Below, piece after piece: positions 16,132 through 25,097 of a stretch of 64,000 nucleotides of DNA. Within the stretch, counting starts at the first letter, position 1, and the number at the start of each line of letters is the position of its first letter. Made by a program: the position numbers and the translations under genes. The notes below the pieces were generated by a model. That model saw only the letters and a program-made list of their open reading frames with translations. It searched no databases and was not told the DNA's origin. Origin of the DNA: Sphingopyxis sp. PAMC25046 (GTDB lineage: Bacteria > Pseudomonadota > Alphaproteobacteria > Sphingomonadales > Sphingomonadaceae). The stretch spans positions 372,001 through 436,000 of the forward strand of contig NZ_CP039250.1 of assembly GCF_004795895.1 (NCBI RefSeq). Direction: 5' to 3'.

Positions 16132-17790
16132 CTATTTCGCGCCCTTTAGTTCGTCGTCGAGTGAGCATTCGGTGACCATCCCCGAAAGGTCGGGAAGGGC
16201 GGGCAGCCCCGAGGGGCCGGGTCCCGTGTCTGGCTTGAAAGCAGGCATCATGAACGACGGGAAATTGAACTCTGGAGGATTTTCGGCCGCGAGCGTCTTG
16301 CCGACCTCGGCGAACGGGTGTTTGAAAAAATGTTGGTTGAGCGCGTCGGCGATACCCTTTTCCTTTCCGGCACGCGCCAACGCAAGAACCGCATCCCCGT
16401 CCTTCCAGTCGATCGGCGCCTTGGACCGCTTGGCCTTTTCTTCCTTGAGAAGATAGAGAGCGTCGGCATCGATCGTTCCGCTCGTCCATATCTCGAAGCG
16501 ATGTTCGGCTTCTCGTAGGGCGGCATGGTTCGCATAGTGCGCACGAAAGATCGGAATCTTTTTGAGCCAGATTTCGACCTCAGCGCGCGACAGTGATCCG
16601 CCGGGCTCTTTGCCTTTACATTCGATCGCTGTCACCGCGCTCGACTGCTGGGTGATGGCCTGAACGTCTATGTCCGCGGTCTGGCCGGTCGCAGGATTTC
16701 GCGCGGTAACCCCCATATCGATAGAGATAGCGCTTCGCCGGGCGAGGTAGCCGACCACTAACTCGAATAGGATGCCGCGCAGGTTGAGGCTGCGTCCCTC
16801 GATGTCGAGCAAATTGTCGAGGAGGTATGTGAGCCGCTCAGGACTGGACGATGCATATTTGGCGGCATTTTTTAGGACTTCGCATAGTGACGCAATCGCC
16901 ACCCCAACCCGTTTGCCGAACAGATCTTTCGGCGTGGCGAGCATCACGCCCGCGGCATGGCCAGCCTTCATTGCTTCGCCGGTAAATTCTTCCGCGACAA
17001 TGATCGACAACACCCCGATATTCTTGAGGGTCGCCTTGAGCATCCTCGCCTTGCGGATGAAGAACTGGATTTCGTCGGCGGTAAGCCGCCCCTCAGCGAA
17101 CACGTCGGCGACAATGAAGCCGGGCTTGCCGCCGGGACCCTGGAGCGGAAGCAGGTAGCTCGGGCCGGCGAAATCGAAGGCGAAGGGGCCGATGGGCTGG
17201 AGTTCTTCGTCGCCGCGGATGCGGATCAGATTGTAGCTCGCAAATCCGATCTTCCTCGCCCATTCGCGCATTCCGTCGAGCAGAATCCCCTCTGTGAGGT
17301 CGCGGGCCCTTAGTCCGGCAGGCGTGCCGAAAGCCAGCGACGGCGCGAGCTCGAAACATCGGCCGTGGTCGATATTATGTATTTCCTTGATGAACCCTGC
17401 GGCGATCAGGCGTTGCGCGACCGTCTCGACCGGCAGCTGTCCGCGCTGCGGGATGACCGTCGCGCCGCTGATCGACGCGAATTGGTCGGCACGGATGAGG
17501 CCGCCGCGTGCGATCATGCCATCGACCGATGCAGCGAAGACCGAATTGGTCGCGCGCATGTCGCGAATGAAATTCTGCCAGAAGCGTTCGCTGTTCCGAT
17601 CCTTGTCGAGATAGAGAAAGGCTTCGCGCTTGGGCAGCATCGGGACTGGAAAGCGGCGTATCGGTTTTGCGACCCGAGCGACGCGCTGGCGCGCTGCCTC
17701 TGGGCTCGCTCCGGCAGCGACGAGCGCCTCGACAATCAGCGACGAGCGCGATGGGCCATGCTCTGAAAGATATTGCGCGATGGTGGTCAT
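16132..17790 (-). CDS. Putative PD-(D/E)XK nuclease-domain protein with N-terminal winged helix
   Basis: 552 residues from the ATG; a GTG 12 bases upstream is the alternative. I do not recognise a named family. The N-terminal about 110 residues look like a winged-helix DNA-binding part (LSEHGPSRSSLIVEALVAAG). Near residues 395-425 the pattern TADIDV followed after about 15 residues by TAIECKGK matches the D ... ExK core of PD-(D/E)XK nucleases, the fold of Mrr-like restriction enzymes. A stand-alone defence or restriction role is inferred. It sits alone between the lasso sigma factor and a lipid kinase, with no methylase nearby. Confidence 0.5.
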   Translation of the reverse strand: MTTIAQYLSEHGPSRSSLIVEALVAAGASPEAARQRVARVAKPIRRFPVPMLPKREAFLYLDKDRNSERFWQNFIRDMRATNSVFAASVDGMIARGGLIRADQFASISGATVIPQRGQLPVETVAQRLIAAGFIKEIHNIDHGRCFELAPSLAFGTPAGLRARDLTEGILLDGMREWARKIGFASYNLIRIRGDEELQPIGPFAFDFAGPSYLLPLQGPGGKPGFIVADVFAEGRLTADEIQFFIRKARMLKATLKNIGVLSIIVAEEFTGEAMKAGHAAGVMLATPKDLFGKRVGVAIASLCEVLKNAAKYASSSPERLTYLLDNLLDIEGRSLNLRGILFELVVGYLARRSAISIDMGVTARNPATGQTADIDVQAITQQSSAVTAIECKGKEPGGSLSRAEVEIWLKKIPIFRAHYANHAALREAEHRFEIWTSGTIDADALYLLKEEKAKRSKAPIDWKDGDAVLALARAGKEKGIADALNQHFFKHPFAEVGKTLAAENPPEFNFPSFMMPAFKPDTGPGPSGLPALPDLSGMVTECSLDDELKGAK

Positions 17791-17993
17791 GGTCGATGTC
17801 ACACTGCTTAATTTATTAATTTAACTACCCTGTGCCTCCTCGTTTTTCAACCTTCGATATGAACTCAAATTTTTCAAATACTTAACGAGACGATTTTTGG
17901 ACGTCCGCGCGGCGCGATGTCACAGAGCCATTTCGAACGACTGAAAATCGTCGCCGCACGCTGCAGCCGCAACTGCGCTGGGCCTTCGCTCGG

Positions 17994-18920
17994 TCAGTGA
18001 TGGTAGAGCGGGAATTGCCGTGCGGTGGTCGGGCATTCGCACGGGGCGAGCACCGATATCGCTCGAGGCAAGACGCGGAAATGCGCAGGCGTCGCGGTGA
18101 CGATCTCACCGTCGGTGTTCACCGGCATCGGCCGCCGCGTCTCGATATCGAACTCGACGCATTTGGCGGTGCGCACTTCCTTCCACGCGCCATGCGTGCC
18201 GGACCGGAAGGCGCGAAGCATGAGGGCGAGCTTCCAGAGGTTTTTGACCTCGAGACTATAAAGATCGAGCGTGCCGTCGTCGATCGCGGCATTCTCTTCT
18301 ACGACATTACCTCCCCCGTAGAGACGCCCGTTGCCGATCGCGACCTGATAGGTGCTGACGGTCCTCGACTCGCCCTTCTCCCTGATCCTCGCCCGGAACC
18401 GCTGGGCAGCCAGGATGACCCGCAGCGCGGCGACGGCATAGCCGAGGCGGCCGAACCTTTTCTTGATCGCCGGGTCGAGCTTCTGCGCAAGTTCGCTGCT
18501 GATCCCGATGCTCGCGACATTGAAGAAGGCATGGCCATTGACCATGCCGACATCGATCCGTCGGCTGTGACTCTCGACAATGACGTCGGCCGCCGCCGCG
18601 AAGTCGAGCGGGATCGACAGGGTGCGCGCCAAGTCATTCGCGGTTCCGGCGGGAATGATTCCCAGCGGCAGGCCGCTCTCGATCACCGCGGGCGCGGCGG
18701 ATGAGATCGAACCGTCGCCGCCGCACACGACAATGATATCGGCGGTCTGATGCAAGCGTGTCACGTCGCGTGCAATTTCGGGCAAGCTCTCGAACGGCTC
18801 GACCGTCACCAGAAGGCCGCCGGCAGCGAGGCGCTCGCGAACGGGAACGAGCGCCTGCTCGCCCTGCCGCGCCTTTGCATTGTGCAGCACGAGGGCGCGC
18901 GTACCTTTGGGCCACGGCAT
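17994..18920 (-). CDS. Diacylglycerol/lipid kinase family protein (YegS/DgkB-like)
   Basis: 308 residues from the ATG with AGGA eight bases before it; a GTG six bases upstream is possible. The ATP-binding signature VVCGGDGSI is near residue 75, followed by LGIIPAGTANDLAR, the second conserved kinase motif. The C-terminal part has the lipid-kinase beta sandwich (IGNGRLYGGGNVV, DDGTLDLY). Members phosphorylate diacylglycerol or related lipids at the inner membrane. There is no obvious functional link to its neighbours, so it looks like cargo. Confidence 0.9.
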   Translation of the reverse strand: MPWPKGTRALVLHNAKARQGEQALVPVRERLAAGGLLVTVEPFESLPEIARDVTRLHQTADIIVVCGGDGSISSAAPAVIESGLPLGIIPAGTANDLARTLSIPLDFAAAADVIVESHSRRIDVGMVNGHAFFNVASIGISSELAQKLDPAIKKRFGRLGYAVAALRVILAAQRFRARIREKGESRTVSTYQVAIGNGRLYGGGNVVEENAAIDDGTLDLYSLEVKNLWKLALMLRAFRSGTHGAWKEVRTAKCVEFDIETRRPMPVNTDGEIVTATPAHFRVLPRAISVLAPCECPTTARQFPLYHH

Positions 18921-19289
18921 CGACACGATCCTGTTCAGCAGAGTTACGACCGTCGAGCGCGTGCCTTCAGAAGAACCACGCCCGATAGAGCAGGCCTATA
19001 TATCGCCGCGACGAGGCCGGGAAGCATCCGTATCGATGCAGCTCCCTTTTCGGCTTCGTCATATCCTTGGCGCGATCGCTCGCCCTGATCGCTCTTCCAT
19101 TTTCGAAGTTCGACCGGTCCCACCCAAGAGCGCTCCGCCAATCTGGTCGGCGGCGGCGCCCGCGCAAGCGAGGCGTAGCCTCACTCCTCCGCTGCGCTTC
19201 GGCCCTTCGGGTGCGCAAGCGCCTCAAGCCGCCGACCCGCCCGGCTGCACGCCCGGGATGGTCCCGGGCAAATCAGCAGGAGTATCGAC
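18921..19289. other. 369-bp GC-rich intergenic region with leader hairpins
   Basis: No supported gene. The stretch carries several short inverted repeats, the clearest being GCCCGGGA-TGG-TCCCGGGC at 19251-19269, ten bases before the ribosome binding site of the DUF736 gene. Similar hairpins precede other small genes of this element. The left part presumably holds the promoter of the divergent lipid kinase. Confidence 0.5.
19251..19269 (+). promoter_or_regulatory. Leader hairpin GGGA-N3-TCCC before a DUF736 gene
   Basis: Perfect 8-bp arms GCCCGGGA/TCCCGGGC around a TGG loop, followed by CAGGAG and the DUF736 start. Comparable elements lie before the genes at 33377, 42206 and 44314. It may be a translational or transcriptional control element, or the 3' end of an upstream terminator. 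Confidence 0.5.
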
Positions 19290-19613
19290 ATGGCGAGCAT
19301 CGGCATCGTCAGCGGCAGCATCGAGAAGGGCTTTGTGGGCCAGCTCATCACGCTGTCGATCAAGGCACCGATCGAGATACGCCCCAACCGCGGCAAGGCG
19401 AGCGATGTGCAGCCCGACTATCGCGTTTGGTCCGATGGCGTCGAGATCGGAGCCGGCTGGATTCGCGTCGCCGAGCAATCGGGGCGTCCCTATGTCTCGC
19501 TCTCGCTCGCGACCCCCGAGTTCGGGCCGCGGCGCATCTACGCCAATCTCGGGCGGGCCGCGGGGCAGGATCGCGACGATGTTTTCGCGATCATCTGGAC
19601 ACCCGCCGACTGA
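19290..19613 (+). CDS. DUF736 family protein (copy 1)
   Basis: 107 residues, ATG after CAGGAG. It shows the DUF736 layout: an N-terminal IGIVSGSIEKGFVGQL strand pair, then PDYRVWSDGVEIGAGW and a C-terminal IIWTPAD. DUF736 proteins are small beta-rich proteins found almost only on alphaproteobacterial plasmids and ICEs, frequently in several copies; this window has four. Their biochemical role is not established. The leader hairpin and strong ribosome binding site suggest high expression. Confidence 0.9.
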   Translation: MASIGIVSGSIEKGFVGQLITLSIKAPIEIRPNRGKASDVQPDYRVWSDGVEIGAGWIRVAEQSGRPYVSLSLATPEFGPRRIYANLGRAAGQDRDDVFAIIWTPAD

Positions 19614-19696
19614 GCGGCGGCCATCTTGCGGCATCCTTGCGCATCGGAACAATCTTCCGGGTGCAAGGGTGCCGCCACCTTGTTAGGGTGACCCCA

Positions 19697-20626
19697 ATGC
19701 AGAGCAGCCTCGAACATCTTCCCCCGCACAAGCAACGCGAGATCGAGCGCGTCGTCGAGATCATCTTCGAGGAATTCGAGGATGCGCTGGCGCTCGCGAC
19801 GCAGGACTGGAAGCGCAAGGGCCGGATTTCCAAGATCATCCTCTACGGCAGCTATGCACGGGGTGGGTGGGTCGACGAGCCGCACACGGCGAAGGGCTAT
19901 CAGTCGGACTATGACCTGCTGATCATCGTCAACGACAAGCGGCTGACCGATCGGGCGGACTATTGGTCGAAGCTCGACGACCGGCTCATTCGTGAGCTGT
20001 CGGTAACGAAGCGGCTCCGCACGCCGGTGAATTTCATCGTTCACAGTCTCGACGAGGTGAATGCCGGACTGACGCAGGGTCGCTATTTCTTCATCGACGT
20101 CGCTCGTGACGGGATCGCGCTGTACGAGGCCGACGGGAAGGAGCTCGCAGAACCCAAGCCGATGACGCCGCATGCGGCGCTCGAGATGGCGCGCGAGTAT
20201 TTTGATGAGTGGTATCCTAGCGGAGCGCAGTTTCTTCATCACTATCGAAGCGCTGTCGCTGCAGGTTGGTTGAACAATGCGGCCTTTCAGCTTCATCAGG
20301 CGACGGAACGATATTACCACTGCATCTTATTGGTATGCACTTTCCACACGCCGCACATCCATAATCTTGTTTTCCTGCGCACCCAAGCCGAGCGGATCGA
20401 TGATCGATTGATCGAGGCATGGCCGCGAGAAGTTAAGGCCGACCGGTCGCGGTTCGAAAAGTTGAAGGAAGCGTACATCAAGGCGCGCTATTCGAAGCAT
20501 TACGCGATCACCGCCGACGAACTGGAATGGCTCGGCGCGCGGGTTCAGCATCTCGCCGGTATCGTCGAGACTATTTGCCGTGACCGCATCGCTGAGCTTG
20601 AGACAACAGCGCGTCAGGCAGGTTGA
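19697..20626 (+). CDS. Nucleotidyltransferase with C-terminal HEPN-like domain
   Basis: 309 residues; the ATG at 19697 is preferred over far upstream starts that overlap DUF736. The MNT-type nucleotidyltransferase motif is clear: LYGSYARGGWVD at residues 49-60, then the metal-binding SDYDLL (D71, D73). The C-terminal half (about 170-300) is helical with the HEPN-like pattern NNAAFQLHQATERYYHCIL. Separate MNT and HEPN genes form toxin-antitoxin pairs in which MNT AMPylates HEPN. A single chain holding both is known and of unclear mode. A defence or stress role is inferred. Confidence 0.75.
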   Translation: MQSSLEHLPPHKQREIERVVEIIFEEFEDALALATQDWKRKGRISKIILYGSYARGGWVDEPHTAKGYQSDYDLLIIVNDKRLTDRADYWSKLDDRLIRELSVTKRLRTPVNFIVHSLDEVNAGLTQGRYFFIDVARDGIALYEADGKELAEPKPMTPHAALEMAREYFDEWYPSGAQFLHHYRSAVAAGWLNNAAFQLHQATERYYHCILLVCTFHTPHIHNLVFLRTQAERIDDRLIEAWPREVKADRSRFEKLKEAYIKARYSKHYAITADELEWLGARVQHLAGIVETICRDRIAELETTARQAG

Positions 20627-20632
20627 GACCCG

Positions 20633-20863
20633 CTACTTTTTCCCGCGGAACCGCTCGAATTTGGCCTTTCCCTCGGCAGTCTCGACCGCGACATTGGCAT
20701 TGCTGCATTCATCGCCGCGCTTGTCGCCCGCCGTGCAGCTTTGGACGACGTCGCGTGCCTCATCGAGATTGGCCTCGAAATATTGAACGCTGCGTGGCTC
20801 CGGCGGAGCACATGCTGTCAGGATCGTCAGGCTGGCGATCGCCAGCATCTTGAAAATGATCAT
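20633..20863 (-). CDS. EexN-family entry-exclusion lipoprotein
   Basis: 76 residues from an ATG with GGAGG five bases ahead. The N-terminus is a lipoprotein signal with lipobox LTAC (Cys near residue 18). The mature part has the EexN pattern: a YFEANLDEARDVVQSC segment and a second Cys in GDECSNA, followed by a charged C-terminal helix. EexN proteins on conjugative plasmids lower entry of a second related element. It faces the nucleotidyltransferase gene convergently and lies far from the trb cluster, which has its own TrbK. Confidence 0.75.
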   Translation of the reverse strand: MIIFKMLAIASLTILTACAPPEPRSVQYFEANLDEARDVVQSCTAGDKRGDECSNANVAVETAEGKAKFERFRGKK

Positions 20864-21072
20864 CGTCACCTCCGACGATCAACTCTAGCGTCGGCGACCC
20901 GGTCCATGCAGTGGCGATTTGAGATTTAGAACCAAATTGAGGCTAGTTCTCCGTCCATCGGCCTATGTGAGCCAGTTTTGCGCCATTCTTAGCTCTCTCT
21001 CAAGCGTCGCATTGGGCGGCGAGGCTCAAGGGAACGATTGAGGAAATCCGTCGCAAAAGCTAGTTTGCAACG

Positions 21073-22149
21073 ATGAGCGAACCACCAGCACCGCGCGGAC
21101 AGCGCCTCGTCACACCATATGCTTTCATCGATACCGAGGCTTTTCGTGCGGCGGGTCTCGACTGGCAATCGCGAACTTGGTCCAGCCTGATCGATCTAGC
21201 GTCGAAGAGCACGCTCGAGCCGATCACGACTTCCATCACCACGCGGGAGGTTGAAGCGAGACTTTCGGAAGCGCTGGCGGAGGCGGAAGCAGCAGCGAAG
21301 AAGCACGGCGCGATTTTTGGCCAGCTTGGAGAAAGCGGTCCCTTTGGTGATACCGATCCAGCCGATCGGAAGGCACTGCTTCACGCGCGCTTTCGAGAAT
21401 TCCTAGCGACAGCAAAATTTACCGAAATCCCCGTTGTTGCCGATCACAAAGCGATTTTTGACGATTATTTTGCTGGTGCTGCGCCCTTTGGGGAGGGCAA
21501 AAAAAAGAGCGAGTTTCCGGACGCCTTTGTGCTGTCGAGCCTCCTCGCCTGGATCCGGCCCGGTCGACCCAGAATATATGTGGTTGGCAAGGATCCGGAC
21601 CTGGTGAAATTCTGCGAGGGACGGGACGATCTGATCCAATTGGACTCCGTTGCCCAGCTTCTCTCGCTGGCTCTGGCGTCAGCCCAGTTGGTGAAGCGTC
21701 TTGAAGCGCATGTCCGTGGAGACGCGTCCCTGCTCGAAAGGCTGAGGGCACGCCTTAACTCCTATCGTCCGCGCCGTGTCGATATCGAGGTTGAAGATGT
21801 CGAGTTCTTCGATCTTGAGATTTCGAGCGTGTTTCTCGTCGACGAATCCGAGGAGGGACAGGATTTTGTCCTTGAGGTCGAAGTCTTGGCTGAGGTCGAA
21901 GCCGACGTTCGTGAGACGGGTCATGAGTATGTCATCTCGCGGCGGGGAGAGCCTGATTTGGATATTCGGACTTACCATGCTCGTCCAACTTCCAGCGCGG
22001 CTATTTATGTTGAGGTGCTGGTGTCCGAGGACGATAGTGGCGAAGAGCCAGCCTTGGTGACGACCGATTGGGCTATCACATCGGGCGATATCGAAATCAA
22101 ATTGCCATCTCAGTTCAGCAGGCGTGAAATCACCCTCGAGGCGCGGTGA
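21073..22149 (+). CDS. PIN-like domain protein (DUF4935 type)
   Basis: 358 residues. The N-terminal about 170 residues show a PIN-like layout: FIDTEAF (first Asp), a distant Glu/Asp-rich middle, and KKSEFPDAFVLSSLLAW, where Asp sits before a helix as in PIN RNases. VVGKDPDLVKFC gives the last acidic strand. The C-terminal about 190 residues are acidic and beta-rich, of unknown role. PIN proteins are metal-dependent RNases, often toxins or defence effectors. No antitoxin gene is adjacent. Its flanks are AT-richer than the backbone, a sign of separate acquisition. Confidence 0.65.
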   Translation: MSEPPAPRGQRLVTPYAFIDTEAFRAAGLDWQSRTWSSLIDLASKSTLEPITTSITTREVEARLSEALAEAEAAAKKHGAIFGQLGESGPFGDTDPADRKALLHARFREFLATAKFTEIPVVADHKAIFDDYFAGAAPFGEGKKKSEFPDAFVLSSLLAWIRPGRPRIYVVGKDPDLVKFCEGRDDLIQLDSVAQLLSLALASAQLVKRLEAHVRGDASLLERLRARLNSYRPRRVDIEVEDVEFFDLEISSVFLVDESEEGQDFVLEVEVLAEVEADVRETGHEYVISRRGEPDLDIRTYHARPTSSAAIYVEVLVSEDDSGEEPALVTTDWAITSGDIEIKLPSQFSRREITLEAR

Positions 22150-22312
22150 CGCCAAAATCCTTCGTTGACGCCACCGGAGCGTTGCCAGTTTCGACGCTTT
22201 CCAGATTTCAGATGAAATTTTTTCCATTTTTTTAATGCAAATTTTCTGCGCAGCAAATATCAAGGTTTTTCCGAATATTCACTTTTAGGGTGATTTTTGC
22301 TGGGCACAAAAT

Positions 22313-23410
22313 ATGGCCGAATTTGAAAATTCTCAGCGCGAATTGCTCGATGCGCTTTTGGAGGCGCTTTTGGCGCTGCCGCAGTCGCACGCGCAAATCG
22401 AGCGATATGAGGTCGAAATCGGGCCTCGCGGCCGCGCCGACGCCCTGATCGGCGCATATATCGGCCGCCAGCCGCTCTTATTGCTTGTCGAAATCAAGGC
22501 GCAGCTTTTTCCGCGCGATGTGCGCGAAGCAATCTGGCAGCTTCGGAATAATCAGGCCCATCTCAGCAATTCCGGTGACGACCGGGAAATCATTCCTTTT
22601 TTTGTCGCCCGTGCGATCTCGCCGGGCGCTCGAGAGATTTTTCGGGAAGAGCGCGTCGGATATTACGACCTCGGAGGCTCGCTTTATATTCCGGGGAAAA
22701 AGGCATTCATATTTCTCGATAAACCGGCTCCGAAAAAAGGGACGAAGAAATTCGATTCCATTTTTCAGGGGCAAAAGGCGCGCGCACTCCATGAAATTTA
22801 TGAGAGGCGGCAGGACTGGCTGGGCGTGAAGGATCTCGCCGATGCGAGCGGCGTATCGCCCGCTACGGCTTCCGAGACCCTCACGGAACTCGAACGGCGC
22901 GAGTGGGTGGATGTGCAGGGGGCGGGTCCGTCGAAACAGCGTCGATTGCGCGCCGCACGGCCCCTTCTCGAAGCTTGGACCAGCTATGCGAGCGATCAGA
23001 AGGCGCCGACAGTGCGGCGTTACTATGTCCCGAAAGGGAGTGACGCACTGGCGCTGGCGCTGCGCCTTGATCAGGCGTGCGACGAGGCGAAAGCCGCCTA
23101 TGCGGTCACCGGCGAGGTAGCCGCTCAAATCTATGCCCCCTATCTTTCTTCCATCTCGCAGCTTCGTTGCCGGATCGAGCCCGGGCAGAAGCTGATCGAG
23201 GCGCTGCTCAATCTCGACGCCCGGCCCGTGGCGGAGGGGTGGAATCTCGGTATCATCGAGGCGAAGAGCCGGCGCGATGTCGCGGTCGGCCAACGGATCG
23301 ATGGCGTCTGCTATGCGCCGCCGCTGCAGGTCTATCTCGACCTGCTCCAGGCGTCCGGCCGTTCCCGTGAATTGGCGATGCACCTCCGTAGCGAATGTCT
23401 GGATAAATAA
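22313..23410 (+). CDS. AbiEi-like regulator/antitoxin with nuclease-like N-terminus
   Basis: 365 residues. Near residues 38-62 the text RADALIG followed by LLLVEIK resembles a PD-(D/E)XK core (D ... ExK). The middle (about 160-210) is a winged helix (LGVKDLADASGVSPATASETL). The C-terminal half resembles the AbiEi antitoxin C-terminal region. Its stop overlaps the next start (TAATG), so the two are coupled, as antitoxin-toxin pairs often are. A type IV AbiE-like system in which this protein represses or neutralises the neighbour is inferred. The nuclease-like N-terminus is unusual for AbiEi. Confidence 0.6.
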   Translation: MAEFENSQRELLDALLEALLALPQSHAQIERYEVEIGPRGRADALIGAYIGRQPLLLLVEIKAQLFPRDVREAIWQLRNNQAHLSNSGDDREIIPFFVARAISPGAREIFREERVGYYDLGGSLYIPGKKAFIFLDKPAPKKGTKKFDSIFQGQKARALHEIYERRQDWLGVKDLADASGVSPATASETLTELERREWVDVQGAGPSKQRRLRAARPLLEAWTSYASDQKAPTVRRYYVPKGSDALALALRLDQACDEAKAAYAVTGEVAAQIYAPYLSSISQLRCRIEPGQKLIEALLNLDARPVAEGWNLGIIEAKSRRDVAVGQRIDGVCYAPPLQVYLDLLQASGRSRELAMHLRSECLDK

Positions 23411-24318
23411 TGCCCAAACCACAGACGATCAGCGGCTATGAGGACATGGTCACCGACGCGTGCGAGCGCGTACTGGTCACGCTCCTGCGCGGGCTTGGAC
23501 CATGGAAGGATTCGGTCTTTCTCGTCGGCGGACTCGCGCCGCGCTATCTCGTGACCGCCAGGCCGCCGAAAGTCCCGAAACATGCGGGCACGGGTGACGT
23601 CGATATCGTCGTCGACGTCGGAATCCTCACGACGACCGAAGCCTACAGTACGCTAGAAGAAAATCTAAAGGCGATGAACTTCGAGCGCGCCGAGAATGAA
23701 AAGGGTGCGAAGCAATCCTGGCGGTGGCGCGCCGAGATCGAGGACGGCACGACGATGATCCTCGAGTTTCTGGCGGACTCGCCGGAACTTGGAGGCGGCA
23801 AGGTAAAGGAACTTCCTTCGGACGGAAATGTCTCGGCGTTGAACATCCCCCACGCTTCCATGGTGTTCGACCATCACGGGACCGTCGAAATCACGGCGGA
23901 CCTGCTGAACGGTAAGGGCCGTGCCACCGAGGTCGTGCGCTACGCTGATATCGTCACCTTCACCTGTCTCAAGGCCTTTGCTTTCGATCAGAGGTTCGAG
24001 CGCAAGGATGCGCACGACCTGATCTACTGCATCGAGAATCTGGAAGGTGGCGTCGGCGCGGCGCAATCCGCATTCGCGGCTGCACTGACCGGTCCGCATG
24101 CCGAGGCGATACGCGAGGCTCTTACTCGCATGGCGGCTCGCTTCCGCGATCCCAATCCCGACGAGAGCTATTTGCGCGACGGGCCCGTCGCCGTGGCAAG
24201 TTTCGAAGACGACGAAGCCGATGTCTCGGCCGACCCCGATCTGCTGAACGCCCGGATCTTGCGGCAGCGACATGCCGCGGAAATTATGGCCGACTTCCTC
24301 AAGGCATTCGAAATCTGA
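23410..24318 (+). CDS. Nucleotidyltransferase, AbiEii-like (partner of the preceding gene)
   Basis: 302 residues, start overlapping the previous stop by one base. The nucleotidyltransferase core is visible: SVFLVGGLAPRYL near residues 35-48, then TGDVDIVVDVG with two metal-binding Asp. A third acidic residue falls in MILEFLAD. The helical C-terminal half includes ADIVTFTCLKAFAFDQRFERKDAHDLIY in sections, as in AbiEii/DUF1814-type enzymes. AbiEii toxins transfer nucleotides to tRNA in phage-abortive systems. Whether this protein is a toxin is inferred from its coupled neighbour. Confidence 0.65.
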   Translation: MPKPQTISGYEDMVTDACERVLVTLLRGLGPWKDSVFLVGGLAPRYLVTARPPKVPKHAGTGDVDIVVDVGILTTTEAYSTLEENLKAMNFERAENEKGAKQSWRWRAEIEDGTTMILEFLADSPELGGGKVKELPSDGNVSALNIPHASMVFDHHGTVEITADLLNGKGRATEVVRYADIVTFTCLKAFAFDQRFERKDAHDLIYCIENLEGGVGAAQSAFAAALTGPHAEAIREALTRMAARFRDPNPDESYLRDGPVAVASFEDDEADVSADPDLLNARILRQRHAAEIMADFLKAFEI

Positions 24319-24370
24319 TGACGAAGGCTGTGATCGCAGTTTCGTTCCGGCGCATTCCAAGAGCTTGCCC

Positions 24371-25087
24371 GTGAACAAAGCGATCATAGTCGGCGCGAGT
24401 TCAGGGATCGGCCGAGAGCTGGCGATGCTGCTCTCGCATCATGGCTATTCGGTTGGCGTCACCAGTCGGCGCCGCGACCTGCTCGCCAATCTCGCTGGCA
24501 ATTCTTCCGGTTCGATAATCTACGAGGCGTTCGACGTGGCCGACACGACCGCGATGCAACGCGGACTCGCCGCCCTGATCGAGCGGCTTGGCGGGCTCGA
24601 CTTGCTGGTGATCAGTGCCGGGGTCGGCCACATAAATGCCGATCTTGTCTGGGAGGCGGAACGCGAGACCATCGCGGTGAATGTCGAAGGTTTCGCGGCC
24701 GCGGCCAATATCGGCATGCAGCACTTCATCGCCCAAGGCACGGGGCATCTGGTGGCCATTTCGTCGATCGCGGGATTGCGGGGAAGCGGCGACGCGCCTG
24801 CCTACAATGCGTCCAAGGCCTTCGTCTCCAACTATATGGAGGCGCTACGCCAGAACATGGCGCGCCGGGGCCTGCCGATTGCAACGACCGACGTGCGGCC
24901 CGGCTTCGTCGACACCGCGATGGCGAAGGGTGACGGACTCTTCTGGGTTGCTTCGCCTGAAAAGGCGGCGAAGCAGATCTACGGCGCCATCCGCGCCCGT
25001 AAGTCTCATGCCTATGTCACCAAACGCTGGTGGCTCGTCGCTGGCCTGATGAAACTTCTGCCGAACGCCATCTACGACCGACTCTAG
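24371..25087 (+). CDS. Short-chain dehydrogenase/reductase
   Basis: 238 residues from a GTG at 24371; the longer in-frame start overlaps the previous gene. The Rossmann motif VGASSGIG lies near residues 6-13, the catalytic Ser in AISSIAG and the Tyr/Lys pair in YNASK, the classical SDR signature. It oxidises or reduces a hydroxyl/keto group with NAD(P). The substrate is unknown. It has no clear tie to the defence genes around it. Confidence 0.88.
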   Translation: MNKAIIVGASSGIGRELAMLLSHHGYSVGVTSRRRDLLANLAGNSSGSIIYEAFDVADTTAMQRGLAALIERLGGLDLLVISAGVGHINADLVWEAERETIAVNVEGFAAAANIGMQHFIAQGTGHLVAISSIAGLRGSGDAPAYNASKAFVSNYMEALRQNMARRGLPIATTDVRPGFVDTAMAKGDGLFWVASPEKAAKQIYGAIRARKSHAYVTKRWWLVAGLMKLLPNAIYDRL

Positions 25088-25097
25088 CCGCTCGCGA

